Positions 10,615 to 20,611 of a stretch of DNA of 64,000 bases are shown one piece after another. The position numbers were made by a program, and so were the translations under genes. Origin of the DNA: Blepharisma japonicum (Eukaryota > Ciliophora > Heterotrichea > Heterotrichida > Blepharismidae); contig CATKHK010000025.1 in NCBI GenBank assembly GCA_949751835.1, forward strand, positions 310,001 through 374,000, written 5' to 3'. Every line of letters starts with the position of its first letter. Position 1 is the first letter of the stretch. The notes beneath the pieces are model-generated. The model was not told the origin of the DNA and ran no database searches. It was given only the letters and a program-made list of their open reading frames with translations.

Positions 10615-11253
10615 GCTAAATTAATTTAAGTTTTAATGAAATAAAATATTCACTTTTAAAGAAAATTCAATTGCATGCAAAGAAGAGAATAAATAAATAA
10701 ATAGAAAAGAAAAACTAATTCCTTTTATCTTAAAGAGGTTAAAATTAATCATAAATTATTCTTGAGTGCTAATGAATATTAATAATTTTAAAGTGACTTA
10801 GGAGCCAAGTCACTCCTATTTCACTTGGAAATTTTTCCATTTACCTAAGCTAGGCTCGATACTACCTTCCAGCTACTCAAAAATTTCGCTTAAATGGACT
10901 TGCGTCTACTCTAGGAGCAAGTACAAAAGCATTCTCCCAGCATTTAGACAAAAGAAAAAATAGAATCAGCCTAAAATTCAATGCTCTATTCAATAATCAT
11001 AAATTTTCAAATATGCCAGCCTTATAAGAATAATTAATAACATAAAATTTATAATACTTCATGTATATGCAAAATTTTAATATTCTTAATAAAGCTTTAC
11101 ACAATTATTTCTTAATTTCTCTATGGAGATCTTATTGTGCTATTTTTAATTCTATATTAAATGAATCCGTTTTTGTTATATACTATTTTGCATTAACTGT
11201 CATAAGAGTATTCTTCTTATAAGCATTAATCTTAATTATTACTGAAAATGAGA
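10615..11253. other. Intergenic region between the kelch paralogues
   Basis: This 639-bp gap should hold the promoter of paralogue A and the 3' end of B. Most is AT-rich, but 10790-10950 is visibly richer in G+C and contains several short inverted repeats, listed separately as a candidate structured RNA. I see no ORF of note. Confidence 0.5.
10790..10950. ncRNA. Candidate structured RNA (strand unknown)
   Basis: In an AT-rich gap this stretch is GC-richer and self-complementary. AGTGACTT (10792-10799) pairs with AAGTCACT (10807-10814) across a 7-nt loop. CCATTTA (10837-10843) pairs with TAAATGG (10891-10897) and encloses CCTA-AGC-TAGG. No reading frame is open across it. It is too short between the outer arms to be a tRNA and matches no snRNA I know. 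This could also be a degraded mobile sequence. Confidence 0.25.
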
Positions 11254-14200
11254 CTAATTATTAAATGCTGACTTTATTTCACTATCTATGTCCAACTTCG
11301 CTGGGGTAGCTATTCCTTCTCTTTTTTCATCATGATCCAGCATAACACGAATTTTATTATTTCCTCTTGTAATTCTCTTCATTTTTCTTTTATTTTTTCT
11401 CGATGCTTTTAAAGTCATGGCTAATTTCTCAGAGAATTTCATAAATCCTCTTAGAGCTCCCATAGCTCCAAACACAGACCCCAATAAGCCACTAATCACT
11501 ATAAATCAAGTCTGCTTTGCAAATCTCTGCGTATACACACTATTTAAGCTCCTTGTCAAAATGATTTTAAGCTTTAAATTATAAGTAAATGGTAGACTAA
11601 ATAGTGCTTACTTTGGTATTGTATATTGAGTTCCGGCCGTTGGTGCAGTATTATACGAAATATGATACCCTGTTAATTTTCCAGGCCAGTCATATACATA
11701 TGATTTAAATAGCGAAGGAATGACTGAAAAATAAAATTTACTGGGTAGAGGCCCTCTAAAAACTTTAGTGCTATCTGAGACTAAGGACTGAAAAATACTG
11801 CTGTGTTCTCCAGGAATTGATGAAGATGACGTTAAATTCACACTGATAGCAGAAGTATAGCTTTGCTTTTCTTCCATGTCTACTTCTACATATGCTCCAG
11901 TGCTAATTACACAATCTGAGAGAGAAATTTCTATTTGGCAATTGCCCTCAATTTTTTTGCAATTTATGTCCATTGATCTATATGAAATATGATAAAATGT
12001 CTGATAAATAGAAGACTCACACTTGCCATTGACTTCACAGTCACCTCCATATCTATATAAAATAATTTCAAATAATATGGAAGCTGGAAAATCAACCAAC
12101 TCGCTTTCCAAAGCTACTAATGGCACAAGTGACTTATCTTCATATGCATTATCTTTTGCAAATATAATGATTTGATCACATATAAGGATTACTGCTACTC
12201 CAAAAAAAATAATTGAAAATAGCCCTCCTATATAAGTGCTGCGTCTAAACATATCTTCTAAAAGCTTATAATTATGGTTTTGTTGGTAGATATCAAGTTT
12301 GTCAAGCTTATGTCTCAAAGATTTTATTACTGTCAATAAAATGCAAGCGATAAATAAAAGTGAGCAGACAATGACCACCATAATTATAACTATATCATTT
12401 GCTTCATTAGTGTAAGATAAAGCAGGAAATAATGATGGCTGACTTGATAAATGAGTTGAAATTATATCATTTTTTAAAGGATGCACACTTCCTGCAGGGC
12501 AATATCTGTTGATAGGGCACACCCTACAAGTAGCTGAACCATTGAATGAATTATAAGATCCTGGCTCACATGGATAGCATTGCAAAAGAGTGTTTGATCC
12601 TTTTAATGCATTAAAAGTTCCTGAGGGGCAAAGAATGCAAGCAGTTGCTCCGTAGTCAGGATTGTATTGTCCTTCAGGGCACGGAATGCATTCATCATCT
12701 TTTGTATATGTTCCTGGGCTGCAAGTCCAGCCACATGAAGTGTTCGTTGATTTATCACAGGCAAGCTCAACTTTAATTAAAGTATTTTTCCCTAAAAATG
12801 TTTTCATTGCTTTTCCAGAAACCGAGCCTCCACCTTGAATATAAAAACTTTTCTTGTAGTAAAAATAAGCAAATGAGTAAAAGTAATCATCCAAACTATT
12901 CTGAAATGTTGTCGAACCAGTATTGAGATCTAAAATAAATATGCTTTTTTGGGGGTCAGTTCCTCAGGATTGTCCTCCAATTACTCCAATTTCATTATTT
13001 TTATTGAGTAGAACAGCAGCATTGGCTCTTGCAGTGCCTTTTCCTGTATTGTTATGCAAATTGATCCATTTTCGCTCAGTCATGTTATATATATCAACAT
13101 TCCCTACAGGTACTTCGCTATCAGTAGATCCAAACATTGTGTAAAAAATTACATTTCCATAGCTGTCTGAAGATAACTCACACACATGTCCATAAACCGG
13201 CAATGGATATGTTCCAGGAGTATCTTCGTACAACAGCTTAAATGTATTAGTCCCTGTATTATATAACCACAAATCATTCATCACTCCAAGATCTGTTTTG
13301 CCTCCAAATATAAATACAAAAGGCAAAAACATTTGCATGCATGCTCCTGTTCTTCCAGATGGTTTATTTTTAGAGTCTAACGTGACTTTATTTCATTTAC
13401 TTGTCATAAGGTTGAGATAAAATAAGTCATTTAAATAAGCTTTACCATCAAATCCACCAAAAACAAGTACAATATCTCCTTGTGAATCAAAAGCATGCCC
13501 TGCTCTGGGTGTTGGTGGATTTCCTGAAGTCATAATTGAGTTTCAATAAGGTGTAGCGCTTTCTGGGTCAAATATCCATAAATCGTTATAAAATATATCC
13601 CCATTTTGGCCACCAAATAAAAATAGTTTGGATTCAGCAGCACACAAAGAATGGCTTTTGCGTGGGCTTGGACCCCTAAATTCTATATTAATGACATCAT
13701 AGGTTATTTTTGAATCAGTTAAATGAAATGCGACTAAGCTATTAGTAATCGCTAAAGTACTATTTGATATAAATCCTGCAAATATGTATACTATTCCATT
13801 ATCATTACTGGCAAATGCATAAGAGTCTCTGGGAACCATCTCTCAGTTTTTGTCTTTTACAATATTTGTAGTAGATCATGCATAATTAGAACTTAATAAA
13901 TCTACTTTCATAATATTTTTCACGTCTCCACCAGTGATATCAGACCATCCAAATAATAAATAAAACTCATTATTATATACTGTGCTCCCTGTAAGATATC
14001 TATATCCGTATGGGTTACTACTGTTGGTAATATTTTCTCATTTATTATTTGTCAAATCATATCTGAAAAATTCTTGATTAAACTCATAGGCTGAGCCATG
14101 CTTTCCTTGCCCACCTGCTAAATAAATAAAGCCGCCTCAGTATTGAATTGTTGGAGAATTTAATTGTGGGACTGAAACTCCTTCTGGGCTTGCAGATGAC

Positions 14201-14772
14201 CAATTTAAATTTTCTACGTCAAATCTGAATACTCATTACATGTATAAACTATTGCCAAGGCCACTTTTTGAAGTCCCTCCATAGATCACAAACTTTAGCT
14301 TATTGTTATTATTCTCGTCATTATATCGAGCATAGGCAAAACGGGATCTTGGTGAAGGGATGTGCCCGTTTTGACTTATTATTGTTCATTGGTAATTAAT
14401 TAGATCAAATGTCCACATATCGTTTTGGGGACCATTTGTTGTGCTTCCTCCAAATATATAAAATAGATCATTATCTGAATCAATAAAACCTCCTAAATTA
14501 TACCTTTTTGCTAAATATTGCTTACAAGGAGCAATTTGAGAAGCAGCTTGAAGCTCTTGCCAACGATTGTCTGAAAAAGAGAATTCTCAGACATCATTGT
14601 ATATCTTAGAGATTCCTTGATTTCCTCCAAAAGTAATTAAACAGTTACCTTTTGAGTAAAAATCCATGAAATTGTATTGTCTTTCCTCTGGTGGTGTATC
14701 TGTTATAGGGATTCTTGTAATGTTTTGACTGGTAGCTAGGTTTAAGGAAGAAAACAGCAGCCAAAAATGCAT
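11254..14772 (-). CDS. Kelch-propeller / Cys-rich / multi-TM protein, paralogue B
   Basis: This is a tandem, same-strand paralogue of the 7099-10614 gene with the same domain order: signal peptide (MHFWLLFSSLNLATSQ), kelch repeats, Cys-rich GCC2/GCC3 repeats (CSPGTY, CPEGQY, CPSGTF, CPINRYCPAGS), TM segments and a basic tail. Splicing introns 14511-14525, 14225-14239 and 11597-11611 gives about 1157 residues, one more than paralogue A. That near-identity of length supports removing the first intron even though it has no stop. I chose the ATG at 14772 because it aligns with the start of A; an in-frame TTG precedes it. By eye most residues match A, with more drift in the tail (GNNKIRVMLDHDEKR against RERDKIEDMLNINYS). 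Confidence 0.85.
11597..11611 (-). other. 15-nt intron (kelch B, intron 3)
   Basis: GTAAGCACTATTTAG follows TQYTIPK and creates a stop if retained. The position is identical to intron 3 of paralogue A. Confidence 0.92.
14225..14239 (-). other. 15-nt intron (kelch B, intron 2)
   Basis: GTAATGAGTATTCAG produces an in-frame TAA if retained. Removal gives SLYIFDVENLNWS, parallel to paralogue A. It ends in CAG rather than the commoner TAG. Confidence 0.9.
14511..14525 (-). other. 15-nt intron without in-frame stop (kelch B, intron 1)
   Basis: GTAAGCAATATTTAG lies exactly where paralogue A has GTAAGCGATAAATAG. Here the five codons are open (reading CKQYL in context), so the mRNA would be translatable whether or not it is spliced. 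Homology and the length match favour splicing. Confidence 0.75.
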
Positions 14773-15730
14773 GCACAAATTATATTTGTTGAAATGGAAA
14801 ATACTGGCATTCTAAGATAAGCTTAATACTTTTATGAAAAGAAGTAATAAGGTTAGGTCCAAAAGAAATTAAATTTGCTCATGGATCTGATTTTTATGTT
14901 TATTGTAGCTCGGACGCTGTGGATTAAATTTTTTCACCAAATTTAAAATTTAGTAAATATTAATGCATTAATAAATAAAATGCAAATATAATGAGTTATT
15001 AATCTTCTTAGCTTTGAGATTTAGCACTTGATTGTCTATTAGGTTATAAAAACTCTTTAAGTTTGCAATAAATACGCTTTTATTATTATGCAAAATTATT
15101 TTTAACCTCGATTCACTAAATTTGAGTAATTCATTACATTTGCATCATTAATGTTTAATTTCCAAAAATAGAATTAGAATTTTTAATAAAATTTGTTAAT
15201 ATGGATAAATCTTAAATTGATTTTGATATATCGGCATAATCCAATATTTGTTTTATATATCTATTCAGCCTAAATCAAAAAGCTTATTTATTTATTCATG
15301 GACTTAGCAATTTTGAAAATTACTAAATTATGAATTGCATGATTAATTGAGAGACTTTTTAAGAGAAAATAATAACTTGGTAATAATGGAATTAGCTTGC
15401 AAGTAGTTGTCTACATATCTTAGTAAAGTGGATTATCATTATTTCCAATTAATAGATTTAAGGTATTAATGCCTTTTATAAGCAAAACAAAGCGGTATTT
15501 ATTATCGCTATTGAATTGGAAATAGTGGCTTTTACATTTATAATACTTTGTGACTTCGCTACTTAAAAATTCTGCTCAAGCTGATTTTGTTTCATAAGTT
15601 CATTTGGAATAGCAAAATAGATCTATGCTGAAAAAGGCACTATTTTATAGCTCTAACAATTAAAAATGCTCAAGCCAACTTCTTAATAATTGCAATATCA
15701 ATTTTAAAACTTCTGTCCCCTTTAATAATT
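14773..15730. other. Long intergenic region, divergent promoters
   Basis: This 958-bp AT-rich gap lies between the divergent starts of kelch B and IWS1. It has no credible ORF. An imperfect inverted repeat at 15438-15525 is listed separately. The rest shows no structure I can support. Confidence 0.5.
15438..15525. repeat. Imperfect inverted repeat
   Basis: ATTATTTCCAATTAATAG (15438-15455) is repeated in reverse complement as CTATTGAATTGGAAATAGT near 15508-15525. The two 18-base arms are nearly complementary and enclose about 52 bp. It could be a hairpin in a leader RNA or the remnant of a small palindromic element. No target-site duplication is obvious. Confidence 0.6.
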
Positions 15731-16687
15731 ATGTCTGATTTATCGAGTGACTCAGACTCCGGATCTCTAAGTCCAAAGCATGAAGAATCAAGAGAGCCCA
15801 CGGAGCCCTACAGATTTTCTGATTCCTCAAATGAAAGCTCTGAAGAATCCCAGGAAGAAGCTGAAAAGCAAATACAATCCGAGGCCGAAGAAGAGGTCCA
15901 GTGAATTACGAATTTGACAAAGAAAAAAGGGCTCAAGCGCAAAAGAAGCTTTGACGACAACGAACAAGTGGAAAACCTTGTAGACACGATATTGAAAGAA
16001 ATGATGCAAGCAGTAGATGAAGACATTTCATCTAATCAAGATGGAAATCCCGCTTTAAGCAAACTCAAAATGCTAGATAAGGTAATAAAGTTCCTTACGG
16101 TCAGCAAATATCATGATTTGTTCTTAGAAATGAATGGATCATTAGTCCTCAGCAAATGGTTAGCCCAATCACCAGATGGTTCATTCCCTTCAACTCCAAT
16201 TAAAGAAGGCTTGCTTCAAGCAATGCAAGATATTCCTATTCAAACCAAAAATTTAGAAGAGAGCGGTTTAGGAAAAAGTGTTATGGCAATTTATCAGAAT
16301 CCAAATGAAACGCTTAGGGTTAAAAAATTAGCAAAACACTTGATAGATAAATGGAGTAGGATGATTTATGAAATTGATATTGATTATGCTTCACTTGGAG
16401 GAGTGGAAGAAAATGAAGACTCTGATGTCCCAGTCACGCAGCAAAATAAAGTTACACTGAATAAAATATTGCACAATAATGACACAAGCGCTTTCACCAG
16501 AATTCCTGATAAAGGACTGTTTGATTTTAAGTACAGGCCCCCTCCAAGAGCAAGCGAAGAAATGGGACATAGCCAGCCACATACAAGTGAAACTATCAGT
16601 AGACTAAAGAAAAGGCTTCAAATGAAAAAGAAAGGGAAAAAGAGAGCCGCTGGAAATATGAGTGTGGATGGGAGGTCTCTTTATTAG
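15731..16687 (+). CDS. IWS1: Transcription elongation factor IWS1/Spn1
   Basis: With TGA at 15902-15904 read as Trp the frame gives 318 residues. The N-terminal 60 residues are acidic and Ser-rich, with SDSDSGS-type casein kinase sites. They are followed by a basic KKKGLKRKRSF nuclear-type stretch. The centre is the TFIIS N-terminal (LW) domain typical of IWS1, around residues 100-215, with MLDKVIKFLTVSKYHDLF, LEESGLGKSVMAIYQNP and LAKHLIDKWSRMIY. IWS1 binds Spt6 and travels with RNA polymerase II. The C-terminus is basic. It is shorter than animal IWS1 but close to the conserved core seen in yeast Spn1. Confidence 0.9.
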
Positions 16688-16747
16688 AAATGATAAATCT
16701 TTAATATAATTCCTTTTTTTATCAAATTTTATAAACTTGGAGCTACT

Positions 16748-17014
16748 ATGGAGAAACCTCCGAATGAGAGCGTCTTCCAAGCAAGTTTTAGAGTCATTAG
16801 AACTCTTCTTGGAAAACCAAAGAATGTAATGATAAGCTCAGCCTTTGTCAGAAAATTTTTAGCTTTATCAAGAATAGTTGAAGAACTAATGCGAATAGTT
16901 TGAAGAATACTTTTCTATAGAGATAAATCCGTAGCCATATGTCGCTATAGTCTGTTAATATGCAATATCTTTTATTTTACAATATTAACGAATTCGGTTA
17001 AGCAAAATGTCTAA
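16748..17014 (+). CDS. Possible small protein, unknown
   Basis: An ATG at 16748 opens 88 codons, ending in TAA, with one TGA read as Trp. The product has a polar first half (VFQASFRVIRTLLGKPKN) and a hydrophobic second half (YSLLICNIFYFTILTN) that could be one TM segment. I recognise nothing. Its last four bases overlap the end of the convergent gene at 17011-17575. The composition becomes more AT-rich toward the end, so it may be spurious. Confidence 0.3.
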
Positions 17015-17575
17015 ATTTCAATTTTATTTCCCATTGATTTAATTACTTTAAAAATGAGCCTCCCCATATTGCATTCTTCATATATCTCAAATTTTCTTTC
17101 CACAGATTTATGGTTATCAAGCCAGTCAAAAAAATCTTTAAAGTCTAAATGAAATTTCTGAGTTACAAGTTACTGTGTTTTTAGGAAATTTATAAGAAAG
17201 TTCCAAAATGCCTGCGATTTTGCAGTTATTATCATAATCCCAATAAGGGGAAATACATATCAAGAAGTTCCCAATAGAATAAGAAATTTCAATAGTTATG
17301 TCTTTTTTAGTAAACTGACTTACCCCAGTTACTCTAACATATGAATGCTCAGGGTCAATTGAGGAATCTTTTATACATCGGATTTCGTATGGAACAAAAT
17401 GTTTCATTTGATTTTTGAATTCATTGATGCTACGAGAATATTTTGCTAAGCCTGAATAATCGATAATTTTTATTGGACCATCTTCAAGAATGTTGTTTTC
17501 TGGAGCTACTTTGGGTTTAATGTGTCGATGGTCTCTATTAATACAATAGCAGTAACCTGTAAATAAGTTGCCCAT
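17011..17575 (-). CDS. N-myristoylated protein, unknown
   Basis: Removing the 16-nt intron at 17158-17173 extends the protein from a truncated form to 182 residues ending in TAG. It begins MGNLFTGYCYC, giving a myristoylation site plus nearby Cys that could be palmitoylated. The body is a mixed alpha/beta region (YVRVTGVSQFTKKDITIEIS, then KFHLDFKDFFDWLDNH after the intron), with no motif I can name. It is likely a peripheral membrane protein. Function is unknown. Confidence 0.7.
17158..17173 (-). other. 16-nt intron
   Basis: GTAACTTGTAACTCAG is the only 16-nt intron I found. Keeping it shifts the frame and stops at TAA within a few codons. Removing it opens 48 more codons. It still has A six bases from the 3' end. 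Confidence 0.85.
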
Positions 17576-18004
17576 TAATTTTTAAAATTAACGGAATAGC
17601 ATTTATTGGCAATATTACTTGAATAATGGTAAATTCAAGGATTATTAATAAAAAGAAAACATAGCTTCTAAAAGTAACTTTTTTACTTAATTTTAAATCT
17701 CAAAAATTAGATATCGAAACTTAATGCTTGCTAACTATAAAACAATGTGAAAACTAATTATAATGAATTATTGGATGCCTATTGATTTAAATTGATATTA
17801 ATAGCGAATCCTAGCCAACTGCATAGTAATAAATATAATATAAAAAGTTAAAAGGCATAGCTATTAAAGAATGATGAGATATACTCCCTTCTATATTACT
17901 AAAAATGTTTTAACATAAATTAATGAGTCATCAATTTAATATATCATGCAAAAAGTAAATTTTCACATATCTACTAATTATTTTTTGCATGATACACAAT
18001 ATAA
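17576..18004. other. Intergenic, divergent promoter region
   Basis: This is 429 bp of AT-rich sequence between the divergent starts of the myristoylated unknown and TOP3B. There is no ORF or repeat I can support. Confidence 0.45.
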
Positions 18005-20611
18005 ATGTCCAGCGTTCTTATGGTAGCAGAAAAGCCGAGCATTGCCAAAAGCATTGCTGAGGCTCTTGGTGGCAATCATGTGCAAAAACGACAAGGAGTT
18101 TCCAAGATCTGTCCAGTTTATGAATATGATGGTAGATTTTTTGATGAGCCTGCCCATTTCATCGTAACAAGTGTAGCTGGTCACTTATTCAGCACTGATT
18201 TCCCCAAGAGATTCAATAATTGGAACGAAGTAGATCCAATATCCCTTTACGATGCAGAAACCTTGAAGATCGAAACTCCGATGAAAGGCGGAAACTTAAT
18301 AAAGCATCTTCAAAACGAAGCAAAAAGATGCAAATACTTAGTACTTTGGCTCGACTGTGATAGAGAAGGCGAAAATATTTGTTTTGAAGTTATGAGCATT
18401 GTAGAAGATTATTTACAAAGATCTAACTATCAATGGGTTTATCGTGCTAAATTCTCTTCATTGACTACTCCTGATCTCAGAAAAGCTATGATGGAGTCAA
18501 ATTTAGTAGCACCAAATAAAAATGAAAGTGACTCAGTAGATGCCAGGCAAGAGCTTGATTTAAAAATCGGGGCTAGCTTCACGAGGTTCCAAACACAATT
18601 TTTCCAAGGGAAATATGGTGATTTGGACTCAAAGCTTATTTCTTATGGCCCTTGCCAAACACCTACATTAGGCTTTTGTGTGAAAAGACATGATGAAATT
18701 GTAAGCTTTAAGCCTGAGCCTTATTATGTCTTAAGTCTATCAACGAGAACTTCTCCTCCTACAAAACCAAAATATGCAAAAGGACACATAAAGCATGCTC
18801 CATCTGGAGAAGCTCTATTAAAGAAGCTTAATGAGCTAAAACACAATCCAGCTATCGTAAGATCAGTCCAAAAATCTTCACATAAAACCAAAAAACCTTC
18901 TGGACTCAATACAGTCCATATGCTAAAATTAGCTTCATCTATTTTAGGACTAGGACCTCAAGCTGCAATGTCAGCTGCTGAAAGACTTTACTTATCAGGA
19001 TACATAACCTACCCAAGAACTGAAAGCACAGCCTATGCCCCTTCATTTAATCTCCATGATGTTATTAGTATATATCAAAGGCATCCTCAATTTGGCGAGC
19101 ACGCTCAAATGCTATTGAATGGAGGCTTTAAAAAACCTCATAAAGGTATTGATGCAGGCGATCATCCACCTATAACTCCTTGCGGCTCAGCCGGCCAGCT
19201 ATCAGGAACCGAGCTATCTCTTTATAATTTGATATCTAGGCATTTCCTAGCAACTGTAAGCCAAGATGCAACTTTCCAGCAAATTGATGTTATATTTGAT
19301 TATGGAGGTGAGCAATTCAAACTTAAAGGCTCTCGTACAGTAAACCCAGGATTCTCTGCAATGACTCCTTGGGCCTGTGCAAGTGACAGAGAAATCCCTG
19401 ATTTCACAGAAGGCCAAGAAGTCCCCGTTGCCGGTGTTGAGCTTTCAACTGAATACACCTCACCTCCAGGATACTTAACAGAGAGCGAATTATTGTCTTT
19501 AATGGAAGCTAATGGAATCGGAACTGATGCTTCTATGTCAGCACATATAAATAATATATGTGAACGAAACTACGTTAAAGTTGAATCAAATTCTAGAAGA
19601 TTAATACCTACACAACTTGGTATTAGGCTTGTTCATGGGTATTATGCAGTTGATAAAGATTTGGTGCTACCTAAGGTTAGATCAGAAATTGAAAAAAGCG
19701 TGTCTTCGATAGCTAAAGGAGAAGCGCAGAAAGAATTTATAGTAAATCGTTCAGTGGATATTTTTAAACAGAAGTTTGCGTATTTTAGAGAAAATATTGC
19801 TAATGTTGATCAGCTTTTTGAAGCTTATTTTTCTCCTCTCGCTCAAAGCCAAGGAAAGCCGTTCACTAAATGTGGGAAATGCTTTAGATTTATGAATTAC
19901 CTCCCATTAAGGCCCTGCCGTCTTTATTGTCCTAATTGTGAAATGACCTATAAGCTTCCTCAAAACTGCACAATTAAGCCTTATAAAGAACAAAAATGCC
20001 CTCTTGACCATTTTGAAATACTAATAGTGAAGAACAACAATTTTAGCTATTTAATCTGCCCAAACTGCTTTTCTGACCCACCATTTGAAGGAATTGGTAC
20101 TGAAATGAGCTGTATGAAGTGTCCTCAATATGACTGTGAAAATAACATGGCAAAACACGTTATAACCGCTTGTCCTAAATGCGAAAATGATATGACTATC
20201 AATGGGCTGCTCAAGCCAAATTGGTCATTGATATGTGTTTTTTGTAAATTTTCTATAAGTATGTTTGAAGGAGCCAGCTCAGTTGTGAAAAAAGATACAA
20301 ATTGTGAAGAATGTGGATCTTATGTTGTGAAAGTTAAATATAATAATAATTCACCTTGGGAAGCAGGAGAAATGGAAGGATGCTTGTGGTGCAATTCTGA
20401 AATGGCAAAAATGGTAGATTATAGTGAAGGAGCAGAAAAAGATGAAAACAGAAGAGGAGGAGATGGAAGAGGGCATAGAGGAAGAGGACACAAAGGAAGA
20501 GGGCATAGAGGAAGAGGACACAGAGGTAGAGGAAGAGGAAGAGGAAGAGGCGGAAGGGGTAGGGGAAAATCAAATCAACAAGATAAGTATCTTAGTTTTG
20601 AAGATTTTTAA
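18005..20611 (+). CDS. TOP3B: DNA/RNA topoisomerase III beta
   Basis: The 868-residue protein aligns over its whole length with metazoan TOP3B, a type IA topoisomerase for DNA decatenation and RNA. The Toprim domain shows EKPSIAKSI near residues 9-17 and LDCDREGENI near 115-124. SVDARQELDLKIG and DLDSKLISYGPCQTPTLGF follow. The active site is GYITYPRTEST with the nucleophile at Tyr336, the same number as the human enzyme. DHPPITP and GIGTDASMSAHINNICERNY are also present. From about residue 620 come Cys-pair zinc-binding motifs (CGKC, CPNC, CEEC, CLWC), then an RG-rich tail from about 818. The RG tail plus zinc fingers favours TOP3B over TOP3A and suggests RNA binding. Confidence 0.96.
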   Translation: MSSVLMVAEKPSIAKSIAEALGGNHVQKRQGVSKICPVYEYDGRFFDEPAHFIVTSVAGHLFSTDFPKRFNNWNEVDPISLYDAETLKIETPMKGGNLIKHLQNEAKRCKYLVLWLDCDREGENICFEVMSIVEDYLQRSNYQWVYRAKFSSLTTPDLRKAMMESNLVAPNKNESDSVDARQELDLKIGASFTRFQTQFFQGKYGDLDSKLISYGPCQTPTLGFCVKRHDEIVSFKPEPYYVLSLSTRTSPPTKPKYAKGHIKHAPSGEALLKKLNELKHNPAIVRSVQKSSHKTKKPSGLNTVHMLKLASSILGLGPQAAMSAAERLYLSGYITYPRTESTAYAPSFNLHDVISIYQRHPQFGEHAQMLLNGGFKKPHKGIDAGDHPPITPCGSAGQLSGTELSLYNLISRHFLATVSQDATFQQIDVIFDYGGEQFKLKGSRTVNPGFSAMTPWACASDREIPDFTEGQEVPVAGVELSTEYTSPPGYLTESELLSLMEANGIGTDASMSAHINNICERNYVKVESNSRRLIPTQLGIRLVHGYYAVDKDLVLPKVRSEIEKSVSSIAKGEAQKEFIVNRSVDIFKQKFAYFRENIANVDQLFEAYFSPLAQSQGKPFTKCGKCFRFMNYLPLRPCRLYCPNCEMTYKLPQNCTIKPYKEQKCPLDHFEILIVKNNNFSYLICPNCFSDPPFEGIGTEMSCMKCPQYDCENNMAKHVITACPKCENDMTINGLLKPNWSLICVFCKFSISMFEGASSVVKKDTNCEECGSYVVKVKYNNNSPWEAGEMEGCLWCNSEMAKMVDYSEGAEKDENRRGGDGRGHRGRGHKGRGHRGRGHRGRGRGRGRGGRGRGKSNQQDKYLSFEDF
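20465..20570 (+). repeat. Repeat encoding the RG-rich tail of TOP3B
   Basis: Near-identical 30-bp units start at 20465 and 20495 (GGAAGAGGGCATAGAGGAAG then GACACA) and decay into shorter GGAAGA/GGTAGA units. They encode alternating RGRGHRGRGHK and RGRGRGRGG residues, an arginine-glycine box. Confidence 0.85.

Noticed and set aside
10837-10897. A tRNA, because CCATTTA/TAAATGG resembles a 7-bp acceptor stem
   Set aside because: Only 47 bases lie between the arms, too few for a cloverleaf, and no proper T-arm or anticodon arm can be drawn on either strand.
20334-20573. Leu/Phe-rich minus-strand ORF
   Set aside because: It is the mirror of the Arg/Gly and Glu-rich repeat at the TOP3B C-terminus.
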